From assembly GCF_039769985.1 (NCBI RefSeq), contig NZ_JBDNCH010000002.1, positions 3,472,001 to 3,536,000 of the forward strand: a stretch of 64,000 bases of DNA. Reading direction: 5' to 3'. The DNA comes from Ponticoccus litoralis (GTDB taxonomy: Bacteria; Pseudomonadota; Alphaproteobacteria; Rhodobacterales; Rhodobacteraceae). The translations under genes were made by a program, and so were the position numbers. Below the pieces are notes generated by a model. The model was not told where the DNA came from. It did no database searches and saw nothing but the letters and a program-made list of their open reading frames with translations. Positions 18,101-29,590 of the stretch are shown here, piece by piece (within the stretch, counting starts at the first letter, position 1; the number at the start of each line of letters is the position of its first letter).

Positions 18101-18958
18101 TTACGCGCGCCGGGGCGAGGCGCGGGCGGCGCCCGCGCGCAGGGCGCTGGGGGTGAGGCCGGTATGGCTCTGGATGAAGCGGGTGAAATAGGCCGGCGAG
18201 GCAAAGCCCAGGCCGCGCGCGATCTCCTGCACAGGCGGGCGCGGGCTTTCCAGCGCGACGCGGGCGGCATGCAGGCGCCGTTCCGTCAGCAGGTCGGCGG
18301 CGGTCTTGCCGCAGCACTGGCGACAGACCCGCGACAGATGTGTGGGCGTGACGCCCAGCACCCCGGCATGATGGGCGATCGGCTCGGCGCTGCGGAATTC
18401 GCGGGTGACAAGGCGGGCGTAGCGCCGGACCAGCCGCAGGGCGGCGGTCTCTTCCGGGGCCTCGGCGGCGCCGGCCTCGATCTGGCGGCGCAACCAGATG
18501 GCGACCAGTTGCAGCCGCGCCTCCAGCGCATCGCCCATCAGCGAACGCGCGCGCTGGGTCTCGCGGGCCATGGCGTCGATCTCTCCGGTCAGTTCGGCCT
18601 GCGCCAGCCCGTCGCGGATGCGCAAGAGCAGCGGCTCTTGCGGCATGCGCGGCGCCAGCCCGTGCGGCGACTGGACAAAAAGCGCCTGCGTGCCCTGTTG
18701 AAGATCCAGCGCAAAGAGCGTCCCGGCGGGCAGGAAGATCGCGTGATGCATGGACAGGCCGCGCCGCAGGCCGTTGATCGTCACGCGGCCCTGTCCGCGG
18801 GTGATCCACAGCAGGCAATCCTCTTCGCGGTCGTGCGACAGGGTGTATTTCCACGGCGCGGCCTGCAATTCCGGTCCGAAAGAGCCGCTGCGGACGGGGC
18901 CACCGGCGCGGGCCGGTGCCGGGGGCATCGGGTTGCGCAGGAAGCCCGGTCGGCTCAT
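18101..18958 (-). CDS. AraC-family transcriptional regulator
   Basis: 285 residues. The N-terminal half (about 30-130) is a cupin-like effector domain (DCLLWITRGQGRVTING, HHAIFLPAGTLFALD). The C-terminal 100 residues hold the two helix-turn-helix motifs: IAHHAGVLGVTPTHLSRVCR and IARGLGFASPAYFTRFIQSH. The target is unknown; the divergently placed candidate is absent, and the nearest operon is the peptide transporter whose start lies 220 bases away on the same strand. The ATG overlaps the miaA stop as ATGA, so it is translated together with a tRNA-modification gene, an odd pairing. Confidence 0.88.
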   Translation of the reverse strand: MSRPGFLRNPMPPAPARAGGPVRSGSFGPELQAAPWKYTLSHDREEDCLLWITRGQGRVTINGLRRGLSMHHAIFLPAGTLFALDLQQGTQALFVQSPHGLAPRMPQEPLLLRIRDGLAQAELTGEIDAMARETQRARSLMGDALEARLQLVAIWLRRQIEAGAAEAPEETAALRLVRRYARLVTREFRSAEPIAHHAGVLGVTPTHLSRVCRQCCGKTAADLLTERRLHAARVALESPRPPVQEIARGLGFASPAYFTRFIQSHTGLTPSALRAGAARASPRRA

Positions 18959-19855
18959 GGCGTGCTCATGTTGATCTGCGGCCAGTTGCCCATCCGCGCC
19001 CGGAACCAGGTGCGCTGGCGCTTGGCGAATTGCCGGGTCAGGATGGTGGCGCGGTCGATCACCCGGTCCAGATCCATTGTGCCATCCAGATAGGCCATAA
19101 GCTCGGCCGCGCCGATGGCCTTGGCCGAGGGCAGGTCGGGGCGCCACGTGGCGCGGTTGTTTCGGGCTTCGTCCAGGGCGCCGTCCTCGATCATCTGGCG
19201 AAAGCGCGTCTCGATCCGGGGCGTCAGCCAGTCCTTGGGTGCATGAAGCAGGATCGGCTGCGCCTTGGCAAGGGGCAGCAGCGGCGGCGGCGTCTCGTCC
19301 TGCCAGTCGGCCAGCCCGCGCCCGGTGGCGCGCCGGACTTCCCAGTGCGCGGGCCACGCGGGCGGGGTTCTGCCGGTCGATGCGCGCGGCGGTCTCGGGA
19401 TCGAGATCCGCCAGCAGGGCAGGAAGACCCTGCGCGCGCAACAGCGCCTCGCCCTCGGCGCGGATCGCGGGCGGCACGGGGGGTATCTGCGCCAGCCCTT
19501 CGGTCAGCGCGGTGAAATACAGGCCGGTGCCGCCCACGATGATCGGGCGCGGGCCGCGCAGAAGCGGCGCGAGATCGCGCAGCCAGTCGCCGACGCTGTA
19601 GGTCTGCGTGCCGGGGACATGGCCGAAGAGCGCATGCGGCGCGCGCGCCTCTTCCGCGACCGAGGGGCGGGCGGTCAGCACCCGCCAGTCCCCGAAGACC
19701 TGTATCGCGTCGGCATTGACGACCGTGCCGCCCTGCGTCTCGGCGATCCTCAGCGCCAGCGCCGATTTCCCGCTGGCGGTCGGCCCGGCGATCAGCACCG
19801 GGCGCGCCGGGTCCAGCGCGGAAATGCGCGCGGTGATCGCGGTGCTGTCGCTCAT
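18955..19855 (-). CDS. miaA: tRNA dimethylallyltransferase (frameshift in sequence)
   Basis: MiaA adds a dimethylallyl group to A37 of tRNAs that read codons starting with U. The P-loop GPTASGKS is at about residues 24-31, followed by VVNADAIQVFGDWRVLTARP (the DSxQ-like catalytic region, here NADAIQVF) and IIVGGTGLYFTALTEGL. The frame breaks near 19341-19345, where one extra G (coding strand CTGGGAAG) separates ARAL from EVRRATGRG; the rest continues to INMSTP. Removing it gives 299 residues, normal for alphaproteobacteria. The gene is divergent from pyrH, 115 bases away. Confidence 0.88.
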
Positions 19856-19969
19856 CCTGCCCTCGGTCCCTCTGGTGGCGGTGTTCACCCTCCGTGCACC
19901 ATTGCGGCGCGGGCGGTTTTCGGCCACATATGCCCGCAATCCTACCCCCGGGCCAAGACGGAGCGCAAC

Positions 19970-20704
19970 ATGAGCGACACATCCATTCAACCCGCCGCTT
20001 TCCAGCGCATCATGCTCAAGATTTCCGGCGAGGCTCTGATGGGCCCCGAGGGCTACGGCCTGCATCCGCCGACCGTCGAGCGCATCGCCCGCGAGGTGCA
20101 GGCGGTGCATGCCCTCGGCGTCGAGATCTGCATGGTGATCGGTGGCGGCAACGTCTTCCGGGGCCTCGCCGGGTCGGCTCAGGGCATGGAACGGACGACC
20201 GCCGATTACATGGGCATGCTGGCCACGGTGATGAACGCTCTGGCCATGCAGTCGGCGCTGGAAGGTCTGGGCGTCTTCACCCGGGTGATCAGCGCGATCC
20301 GCATGGACGAGGTGGCAGAGCCCTACATCCGCCGCCGCGCCGTCCGCCACCTGGAGAAGAAGCGCGTCTGCATCTTCGCCGCCGGGACCGGGAACCCCTA
20401 TTTCACCACCGACACCGCCGCCGCGCTGCGCGCCAACGAGATGGCCTGCGAGGCGATCCTGATGGGCAAGAACGGCACCGACGGCGTCTACGACAAGGAC
20501 CCGCGCGCCCATGCGGACGCGGTGCGCTTCGACGAGGTCACCTTCGACGAGGTGCTGTCGAAGAACCTCAAGGTCATGGATGCCTCCGCGATCGCGCTGG
20601 CGCGGGACAACAACATGCCGCTGATCGTCTTCTCGCTGGACGAACCGGGCGGTTTCCGCGGCATCCTCGAAGGCAAGGGCACCTGCACGCGCATCCACGC
20701 GTAA
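19970..20704 (+). CDS. pyrH: UMP kinase
   Basis: 244 residues, full length. PyrH phosphorylates UMP to UDP using ATP and is an amino-acid-kinase-fold hexamer. Motifs: LKISGEALMG (about 15-24, ATP binding), MVIGGGNVFRG (about 54-64), ERTTADYMGMLATVMNAL (UMP site), FAAGTGNPYFTTDTAAALRA (about 140-160), GTDGVYDKDP and the closing VFSLDEPGGFRGILEG. In most relatives frr follows pyrH directly; here frr is about 14 kb away at 34554, so this junction has been rearranged. Confidence 0.96.
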   Translation: MSDTSIQPAAFQRIMLKISGEALMGPEGYGLHPPTVERIAREVQAVHALGVEICMVIGGGNVFRGLAGSAQGMERTTADYMGMLATVMNALAMQSALEGLGVFTRVISAIRMDEVAEPYIRRRAVRHLEKKRVCIFAAGTGNPYFTTDTAAALRANEMACEAILMGKNGTDGVYDKDPRAHADAVRFDEVTFDEVLSKNLKVMDASAIALARDNNMPLIVFSLDEPGGFRGILEGKGTCTRIHA

Positions 20705-20711
20705 CGGCGGT

Positions 20712-20732
20712 CGGCCCGGGTAGGCCGGGCCG
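20712..20732 (+). terminator. hairpin after pyrH
   Basis: CGGCCCGG-GTAGG-CCGGGCCG, a perfect 8-bp stem with a 5-base loop, begins 8 bases past the pyrH stop. No T-tract follows, so it may mark the mRNA end or need Rho. Confidence 0.45.
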
Positions 20733-21019
20733 CTGCCGGAACAGGCCTGGCAGGACCTGCGGCGCGGCATTGGGGCAGAGCATCAGGGCGCCCGTCTGGG
20801 TCTGCGGACCTGCCTCGGTGCGGGTGGGCTTGTCGTCGTCGCAGACTGCGCTGAAGGCCCGCACCCACCGCGCCCGCCTGACGCGGCCCTGAACCCTCTG
20901 CCGCGACCCAGCCGCACAGCTTTGACCCGGTCTCCGACGCGCGGGATGTCCCAGGTGCCTGCGGAACAGACGGTCTGACAAGGGATCCGGGCGGCTCGAC
21001 AGCCATTTGAACGCAGAAA

Positions 21020-21051
21020 AAAGACCGCAGCGACAGGGCGCGGCGGTCTTT
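21020..21051 (-). terminator. intrinsic terminator of ppk
   Basis: Stem AAAGACCGC/GCGGTCTTT with a GC-rich loop. On the minus strand it is followed by a T6 tract (GTCTTTTTTCTG), the classical form. It lies about 65 bases past the ppk stop. Confidence 0.8.
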
Positions 21052-21117
21052 CGCTGTTTCCGGCTGACGACCATGAACACCCGGTGCAGGGCGGGCCGTG
21101 GCCCGCCCTCCCGGGGC

Positions 21118-23292
<2,175 letters not shown>

Positions 23293-23457
23293 GGGGGGCT
23301 TATGCGGATGAAGTGCAACGGTTTCATGACGCGGAACGCCGCGCCCGGGCACCCACACTCTGCCGTGTTCCGATGCCCCGCCGCAAGCCCCCAAGGGCCT
23401 GCCGCGCGGAAAGGCCGTTCCGGCCCCGACCCGTCGCCGACAGGGAACCGCCCTGGG

Positions 23458-23480
23458 TTTCTTCTTGGCAAAAATACCTG
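23458..23480 (-). repeat. degenerate intergenic repeat, copy G
   Basis: Plus strand GGGTTTCTTCTTGGC then AAAAATACCT resembles the tail of the intergenic repeat (TTCTTTGGTC...AAATACCTCGG), but the G/C hairpin next to it is not well conserved. It lies about 100 bases past the hdaA stop in the orientation expected for that gene. Confidence 0.4.
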
Positions 23481-23579
23481 TCTGGCCGGTGGGTCGCGGG
23501 CGGGCCGCTTGCGGATCTGCCCGGTCCCGTGCCCGGGTGCCGGGGCATCGGCGCCGCGCCCCGTGGCGTTACGCCGCGA

Positions 23580-24267
23580 TCAGAGCCCGGGGCCCAGCCG
23601 CTCCAGGGCCTCTGCGGCCATGCGCCGGGACACCGCTTTCTTCGCCGCCAGCGAGATCCGCGCTCAGCGCCTCGGCCAGCGCGCGAGCGGCGCGGTAGCT
23701 GCGCGGCATGTGGCTGACGAGATAGGGGATGACATCGGGCCGCACCTGGGTCTGGTGGTCGGACAGCAGTTTCGCCAGCAGCATGGTCAGCAGCAGGTCG
23801 TCCGGTTCGGACAGCCGTGCCGCCTGCGCGCCCTGCACGCGGCTTTGCAGGTCGGGCAGGCCCAGCCGCCAGCGCGCGGGTTCGCGGGCCGCGGTCATCA
23901 GCAGCGCGTGGCCCTGCGCCAGGCAAAGGTTGTGCAGGTGAAAGAGCGCCCGCTCGCAGGCGGCGTTTCCGGCGATGGCCTCGACGTTCTCGACGCAGGC
24001 CGGTGCCTCGGCCAGCCCCGGCACGCTGTCCTCCGACAGCGCCACGGCCTCGACGATCCGGGCGCCCGACAGCGAGGCCCAGACATGCGCGAGATGCGTC
24101 TTGCCGCTGCCTTCGGGGCCGTAGACCACCATCTTGCGCGACGGCCAGTCGCGCCAGGCCTCGACCTGCGCCACGGCCAGTGCATTGGCAGGGCTGACGA
24201 AAAAGTCCTCACGCCCCAGTGCCTCGAGTGCAGGCAGGGGCAGGGGAAGCTGCTCTGGACCGCTCAT
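23580..24267 (-). CDS. hdaA: HdaA-type DnaA-related replication regulator (frameshift)
   Basis: After correcting one extra base near 23661-23670, the product has 228 residues. It is a DnaA-paralogue AAA+ domain without a DNA-binding helix-turn-helix. Walker A is YGPEGSGKT (about 48-56), followed by LAHVWA as in DnaA; ENVEAIAG fills the Walker B position; VSHMPRSYRAARALAEAL is the sensor-II/lid region. The corrected end reads AAKKAVSRRMAAEALERLGPGL. In Caulobacter, HdaA with the beta clamp stimulates ATP hydrolysis by DnaA to prevent over-initiation. It overlaps the AI-2E permease gene by ATGA and precedes ppk, a common Rhodobacterales order. Confidence 0.85.
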
Positions 24268-25334
24268 GGCTCGTCGTGCTCCTGCCCGAGCCCGAGGTAC
24301 AGCCGGCTGCCCTTGTAGCGATCCACAAGAAAACGCGCGACGACCCCCAGCGCGGCGGCGACAGGCACCGCCACCAGCAGGCCCACGAAACCGAAGAGCG
24401 AGCCGAAGACCGACAGCGCCAGCAGTAGCCACACCGGGTGCAGCCCGACAGAGTTGCCGACCAGGCGCGGCGTCAGCACATTGCCTTCGATGAACTGGCC
24501 GGACTGGAAGATCGCCCAGACCACGATGATCCAGACCCAGTCGCCCCAGAACTGGAACAGCGCGAGGCCGATGGCCAGCACCCCGCCAACGATGGCGCCG
24601 ACATAGGGAATAAAGGTCAGCATCCCCGCCACGACGCCCACCACCAGCCCGAACTGCAACCCGACCAGCCAGAGCGCCCCGGCGTAATAGACGCCAAGGA
24701 TCATGCAGACCGACCCCATGCCCCGGATGAAGCCCGCCAGCACGCGGTCGATTTCCCGCGCGAGGTGGCGCACGGTCGCGCGGTGGTCCAGCGGGATCAT
24801 GGCATCGATCTTGGCCACCATCCGGTCCCAGTCCAGCAGCAGGTAGACCGCCACCACCGGCACGATGACGAACAGCGTCACGATGCTCAGCAGCGAGGCG
24901 ACCGAGGCCAGCGCGGTGTTCATCAGCTCTCCGCCCTTGTCGCGGATCGCGGTGCCGACAGAGGTGATGGTTTCGCGCACGACGCTGCCCTCGGTCAGGA
25001 CCGAGGGGAATTTCTCCGACAGGAAGGCCTGCAGGTCGCGGAACACCTGTGGCGCGGTATTGAACAGCGAGACCGTCTGGTTGACCAGCGTCGGGATGAT
25101 CGCCAGCACCATGATGACGAAGATCAGGATGGTGACCACGGTGATCACGGCGGTCGCGGCGGCGCGCGACAGGCCCAGACGCTCCAGCCAGTCGGCCACC
25201 GGATCAAGGCAATAGGCGATGGCGCCGCCAAGGATGAACGGCAGAAGCACATTGCCCAGCGACCAGAGGACGACGGCAAAGATCAGGGCGGCGATGCCCC
25301 AGTATTTGAGCTGAGTCCTGACTGGCAAAGCCAC
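24264..25334 (-). CDS. AI-2E family transporter (PerM-like)
   Basis: 356 residues with about eight hydrophobic segments. The pattern matches the AI-2E/PerM family: paired N-terminal helices (YWGIAALIFAVVLWSLGNVL), a soluble middle region (about 120-200), then ATFIPYVGAIVGGVLA-like and FIEGNVLTPRLVGNSVGLHP, the family signature near the C-terminus. Substrates of most members are unproven. The GTG start at 25334 gives the usual (M)ALPVRTQLKYWG beginning, and AGGAG lies upstream. Its stop overlaps the hdaA start, so the two are co-translated. Confidence 0.88.
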   Translation of the reverse strand: MALPVRTQLKYWGIAALIFAVVLWSLGNVLLPFILGGAIAYCLDPVADWLERLGLSRAAATAVITVVTILIFVIMVLAIIPTLVNQTVSLFNTAPQVFRDLQAFLSEKFPSVLTEGSVVRETITSVGTAIRDKGGELMNTALASVASLLSIVTLFVIVPVVAVYLLLDWDRMVAKIDAMIPLDHRATVRHLAREIDRVLAGFIRGMGSVCMILGVYYAGALWLVGLQFGLVVGVVAGMLTFIPYVGAIVGGVLAIGLALFQFWGDWVWIIVVWAIFQSGQFIEGNVLTPRLVGNSVGLHPVWLLLALSVFGSLFGFVGLLVAVPVAAALGVVARFLVDRYKGSRLYLGLGQEHDEP

Positions 25335-25745
25335 GCTGCCTTTCTCCTGCTTCCGGTCGCTGTCTGGCGCAGGATTGCGCGTATCACCGCGCCGCGCAAA
25401 GGGAAAGTTGTTCCGAGAGGTCGGTGTCGCTTCCTGTCGCGACAGACCGCACAGGGCGCCCGGCCAGCCGGGTGGCGGCGGCGCGGCAGCCGGTGTCATG
25501 GCGCATCCCGCCGATGGGCATGGCCCTGTCGGGGCCGCGCCGGTCGCACGGCGGCGCGCCGGTCCTTGCCGTGACGGGGTCCGGAAGGGCCGGGCCTGCA
25601 GCTTTGGCGCGCCTGGCGCCCTCCGACGCCTTTGCGCGCGCCGCCATAGGCCCTGCCGCAAGGCTGTTGCCCTGAGAGGCGTCGCCGACAGGCAGACCGG
25701 CAGGCAGCCGGGCAGGCCATCGCGGGGGGCGGGGCCGGGACCGGG
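25335..25745. other. gap upstream of AI-2E permease gene
   Basis: About 410 bases with no recognisable gene. It includes a perfect 12-bp palindrome, CTGTCGCGACAG (25434-25445), about 100 bases upstream of the permease start, which could be an operator. A second inverted repeat, CCGGGAC...GTCCCGG (25735-25755), overlaps the stop of the transpeptidase gene. Confidence 0.4.
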
Positions 25746-26465
25746 TCAGTCCCGGGCGAGACCGGGCAGGGGACAGCCCGCGATCCGCGCCCCGCCGTCG
25801 CGGGGCAGGATCGCCACCGCCGAGGGCAGGCCGTCGAACAGCAGCTGCACCGCCTCGACATGGCGTTCCTCGGCGGCGATGCAGCCCGAGGTCGGTTTTC
25901 CCGGCGCCCGCCAGACGTGCAGGAAGATGCAGGAGCCGCCGCGTTTCGCCGCATCGGTGGCGTTGCGGATCACCATGCCCTGCCGGTATTGCGGGATCGT
26001 CCACATCTTCTCGTGGCTGATGCCCTTGGCAAGCCTGCGGGTGGTGATGCTGTTGTAGGCGGGGCTGCGCGGGTCGTCGACGCAGGCGGTGCCTTCGGTC
26101 AGGGTGCGGCGGCGGCCCTCGGGCAGCAGCGTCGGCCCCATGCCAAAGGCCTCGCCCGCCGCAAAGATCCCGGCGGGGGTGCGCCCGTCGCCCTCGCGCT
26201 TGATCGGCTCGCTGCCCCGCGCCAGCGCGCCCTGATCGTGCGACCAGCCCAGCCCGTTGCGCCCCAGCACCATGGCGATCGGGCCGCCGACCGCCTGCCA
26301 GTCGGCGCCGGGCGTGCGCTTCCAAAGCTGCCCGGTGCCCGTGGGCGCACTCATGCCGGGGGTGGTGACCACCAGCAGACGCGCGGCGCCGGTCAGCACG
26401 GCGGGGCATTCTGCCGCCGCGCCGCCCGCCAGAAAGAGCGCCGCGAAAAGCGCCTTCAGGGGCAT
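25746..26465 (-). CDS. L,D-transpeptidase (YkuD) family protein
   Basis: 239 residues. A signal peptide (PLKALFAALFLAGGAAAECP) leads into a YkuD-like domain. The catalytic core is visible near the end: HVWRAPGKPTSGCIAAEE, with His and the nucleophilic Cys of the HxxxxxxxSGCI pattern. An upstream segment KREGDGRTPAGIF is the typical substrate-side motif. Such enzymes form 3-3 cross-links in peptidoglycan or attach lipoproteins. The ATG at 26465 overlaps the stop of the protease gene upstream (ATGCCCCTGA), so the pair is coupled. Confidence 0.85.
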   Translation of the reverse strand: MPLKALFAALFLAGGAAAECPAVLTGAARLLVVTTPGMSAPTGTGQLWKRTPGADWQAVGGPIAMVLGRNGLGWSHDQGALARGSEPIKREGDGRTPAGIFAAGEAFGMGPTLLPEGRRRTLTEGTACVDDPRSPAYNSITTRRLAKGISHEKMWTIPQYRQGMVIRNATDAAKRGGSCIFLHVWRAPGKPTSGCIAAEERHVEAVQLLFDGLPSAVAILPRDGGARIAGCPLPGLARD

Positions 26466-28000
26466 GTGATCCACCGCGACTTGGCCCAGGACACCCAGCC
26501 CTGCAACCCGTCCGGGGTCGAGACGAGGTGCCAGTCGCCCTGACGCGGGCCGACCATCGAGAAGCTCTCGCCCTTGTAAAGCAGGCGCAGGCGGCTACCC
26601 GAGCGCGACGAGGGCTGCGAGCGCAGGGCAAGATAGGCATCCGGCGGGCGCACGTCGTTGACGTAGCAGACCCGCAGGGTGGGCTGGCGGGTGGTCTCTC
26701 TCGGGGCCACCGGCGCGGCCTGTACGCGCGGCTGAACCGTGGGCGCGGCCTGTGCCGCCTGCATCGAAGCCTGCAGCCGCCGCGCCGCATCGCCTGCGTT
26801 GACCGCCGCCGTGGTGCCCGCGTAGTCGCGGGCCACTGCTTGCAGGGCGGTCAGCTTGGCGGCGCCTTCCGGCATCAGCAAGGCCTCGGTCAGGGCAGCG
26901 TTGGCCTGTGTCGTCAACGCGCTGGCCTGCTGGTCTTCCAGCCGCGCCAGCATCGACTGGGCGCGCTTGGCCATGTCGGTGCCGGGGTACTCTTCGATCA
27001 CCGCGCGCAGGCGGGCGATCTGGGTCTCGGCCTCCGGCTCCAGCAGCGCCTCGGACAATGCGGCGCGGGCCTGCTCTGCGCGCGAGGGGGCCGGGGTGGC
27101 CGGGCCTGCGGCGGGGGCGGCGGTGCCGACCTCTTCGAAACCCAGACCGAAAGCCTCGTCGATCATCGCGATCTTGTGGCCGCCGTTGAAGCTCTCGTCC
27201 AGCCGCGACAACCCGCCCTGGTTGTGCAGCCCCACGACCGCCAGCGTCCGCGCGTCGAACAGCAGCGACCCGGACGAGCCGCCGATGCTTTCGCAGGTGT
27301 GCCGCAGCGGCGAACGGCCCGCGTCGATCTCGTCCTGACGGCGGTGGATCTGGCAGGTCCCGGTTGAATACTGCTGCGGCTCGGCGCCCGGGTGGTGGAT
27401 CATGGCCAGCGACTGGTAGGGTTGCAGGTCACGGCGCATCTTCATCGGGATGTGCCCGCCCAGATCCGCATTGGCATCGCCGATCACCTGCAACAGCAGC
27501 GCGTCCAGATCCTCGTCCACCGCCATGGGGCCGGTCAGCACGCGATAGGTTCGGACCGACCCGGTGTCGTCCTTCGAGGTATAGTCGAAATTGATCCGCG
27601 CCTCCTGCACGATGGAGAAACCCGCCGCCACCAGATCGGGGTCGAAGTAGCAATGCGCGTTGGTCAGCAGCCGGTTGTCCGGCAGCAGAGCGGCGGTGCA
27701 ATTGGCGACGAAGGGGCTGTCCAGCGTCATCGTGCCGCCGCCCCGCCGGATCTCGCGCGGCTTGCCGTCGGGGGTGATCAGGCAGACCTGCAACCGCCCG
27801 ATGTATTTCGCCAGCCCGCGGATTTCCGGCGGCGCGCGGTTGACCGACAGCCAGAAGCCCTTTTTCTGCTCGCCGTCGACAAGCATGGACTGGAAGGCGC
27901 TGGACTGCCGGTCGATGTCGAAGCCGAAGTCGCAATCGGCGATCTGCGCCCGGGCGGGCAGGGCGGCCAGCAGGAACAGGGCGGTGATCAGAAAACGCAT
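26456..28000 (-). CDS. secreted trypsin-like serine protease with SH3 domain
   Basis: 514 residues. Signal peptide MRFLITALFLLAALPARAQ. The protease domain spans about residues 70-280 with a likely triad: His116 (TNAHCYF), Asp166 (DEDLDALLL) and Ser243 (GGSSGSLLFD). A helical, Ala/Glu-rich stalk with two similar segments of roughly 40 residues (AEQARAALSEALLEPEAETQ and NAALTEALLMPEGAAKL) follows, then a C-terminal SH3-like domain (about 440-514; LALRSQPSSRSGSRLRLLYKGE, VSWAKSRWITC). Several cysteine pairs fit a periplasmic, disulfide-containing enzyme. It is followed by a cell-wall transpeptidase, so a role in wall maintenance is plausible but unproven. Confidence 0.82.
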   Translation of the reverse strand: MRFLITALFLLAALPARAQIADCDFGFDIDRQSSAFQSMLVDGEQKKGFWLSVNRAPPEIRGLAKYIGRLQVCLITPDGKPREIRRGGGTMTLDSPFVANCTAALLPDNRLLTNAHCYFDPDLVAAGFSIVQEARINFDYTSKDDTGSVRTYRVLTGPMAVDEDLDALLLQVIGDANADLGGHIPMKMRRDLQPYQSLAMIHHPGAEPQQYSTGTCQIHRRQDEIDAGRSPLRHTCESIGGSSGSLLFDARTLAVVGLHNQGGLSRLDESFNGGHKIAMIDEAFGLGFEEVGTAAPAAGPATPAPSRAEQARAALSEALLEPEAETQIARLRAVIEEYPGTDMAKRAQSMLARLEDQQASALTTQANAALTEALLMPEGAAKLTALQAVARDYAGTTAAVNAGDAARRLQASMQAAQAAPTVQPRVQAAPVAPRETTRQPTLRVCYVNDVRPPDAYLALRSQPSSRSGSRLRLLYKGESFSMVGPRQGDWHLVSTPDGLQGWVSWAKSRWITCP

Positions 28001-28250
28001 GGTCTCCCCGGAAATGGCTTTGCCGCAGTATGCCACGGGTTCGACGCAAGGGAAGGTGGGGATTTCCGGCTGGATGGCATCGGGTCGACGGGAAACACCG
28101 CTGCCGGGGCGGATGGGGCCGGGCCCAAGGGCGTGCTGCCGCGAAAGGCAGGGCCGCTTCGCGGGCCATCCGGCCTGCACCGCGCGCCACCCTTGTCCGC
28201 CCTTCGCCGAGCCGCTAGGGAAGGGCGAAACGCAACCGAAGGTCCCGCCC

Positions 28251-29590
28251 ATGCGCCTGTCCCGCTACTTCCTGCCCGTCCTCAAGGAAACGCCCTCCGA
28301 GGCGCAGATCGTGTCTCACCGCTACATGCTGCGCGCCGGCATGATCAAGCAGGCCAGCGCGGGCATCTATTCGTGGCTGCCGCTGGGCTACAAGGTGCTG
28401 CGCAATATCGAGCGCATCGTGCACGAGGAACAGCAGCGCGCCGGGCATATCCCGCTGCTGATGCCGACGCTGCAATCGGCGGAGCTGTGGAAGGATCCGG
28501 TCGGTATGACGCCTACGGTCCCGAGATGCTGCGCATCCGCGACCGGCAGGACCGCGACATGCTCTACGGTCCCACCAACGAAGAGCTGATCACCGACATC
28601 TTCCGCAGCCATGTCAGCAGCTACAAGGACCTGCCGCTGACGCTCTACCACATCCAGTGGAAATTCCGCGACGAGATCCGTCCGCGCTTCGGGGTGATGC
28701 GGGGGCGCGAGTTCCTGATGAAGGACGGCTACAACTTCGACCTGACCAAGGAAGACGCGCTGCACGCCTACAACCGCCACCTCGTCAGCTACCTGCGCAG
28801 CTACGAGCGCATGGGCCTGCAGGCAATCCCGATGCGCGCCGATTCCGGCCCCATCGGCGGCGACGACACGCATGAATTCCTCGTGCTGGCCGAGACCGGC
28901 GAAAGCGAGGTCTTCTACGACAGCCAGATCACCGACCTGAAGTTCGGCGACCGCCAGATCGATTACGACTCGGTCGAGCAGTGCCAGGCGGTGCTGGAAG
29001 AGTTCACCTCGCGCTATGCCCGCACGGATGAAACCCACGACGAGGCGCTGTTCAACGAGGTGCCGGAAGAACGCCGCCGCACCGCGCGGGGCATCGAGGT
29101 CGGGCAGATCTTCTACTTCGGCACCAAGTATTCCGAGCCGATGGGCGCGACGGTCAAGGGCCCCGACGGGGCCGAGGTGCCGGTGCACATGGGCAGCCAC
29201 GGGATCGGCGTCAGCCGCCTTCTGGGCGCCATCATCGAGGCCAGCCACGACGACAAGGGCATCATCTGGCCCGAGGGCGTGACACCCTTCCACTGCGGTA
29301 TCGTCAACCTCAAGACCGGCGACGCCGAGGCGGACGCGGCCTGCGAGGCGCTTTATGCGTCGCTGACCGCCCCGGGGCTGGAGCCGCTCTACGACGACAC
29401 CGACGAACGCGCGGGCGCCAAGTTCGCCACCATGGACCTGATCGGCCTGCCCTGGCGGATCACCGTCGGGCCGCGCGGGCTGAAGAACGGCGTGGTGGAA
29501 CTGACCTCGCGCCGCACCGGCGAAAGCGAGGAACTGCCGCCCGAAGCGGCGGTGGCCCGCATCGCGCAGATCTACGGCAAGTCGGCCTGA
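28251..29590 (+). CDS. proS: prolyl-tRNA synthetase, short type (frameshift in sequence)
   Basis: Corrected length is 446 residues, the short alphaproteobacterial ProRS that lacks the inserted editing domain. Class II motifs are clear: motif 1 region AGMIKQASAGIYSWLPLGYK, motif 2 QWKFRDEIRPRFGVMRGREF (shown as 20), motif 3 GSHGIGVSRLLGAIIE, and the C-terminal anticodon domain with WRITVGPRGLKNGVVEL. The frame breaks near 28493-28498 (coding GGATCCGG), one base short, between LQSAELWK and SGRYDAYGPEMLRI. An essential enzyme with both halves conserved, so a sequence error is the likely cause. It diverges from the protease gene. Confidence 0.9.

Larger units (their letters stand above)
20705..21117. 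other. gap between pyrH and ppk
   Basis: About 410 bases between convergent pyrH and ppk. It holds the pyrH hairpin and, at its right side, the ppk terminator. The 280 bases in the middle show no recognisable gene or RNA. Confidence 0.4.

Noticed and set aside
18101..20770. A single 889-codon minus-strand frame that seems to fuse pyrH antisense, miaA and AraC
   Set aside because: It only arises because the miaA frameshift puts its first half in the regulator's frame. The true starts are at 19855 and 18958.
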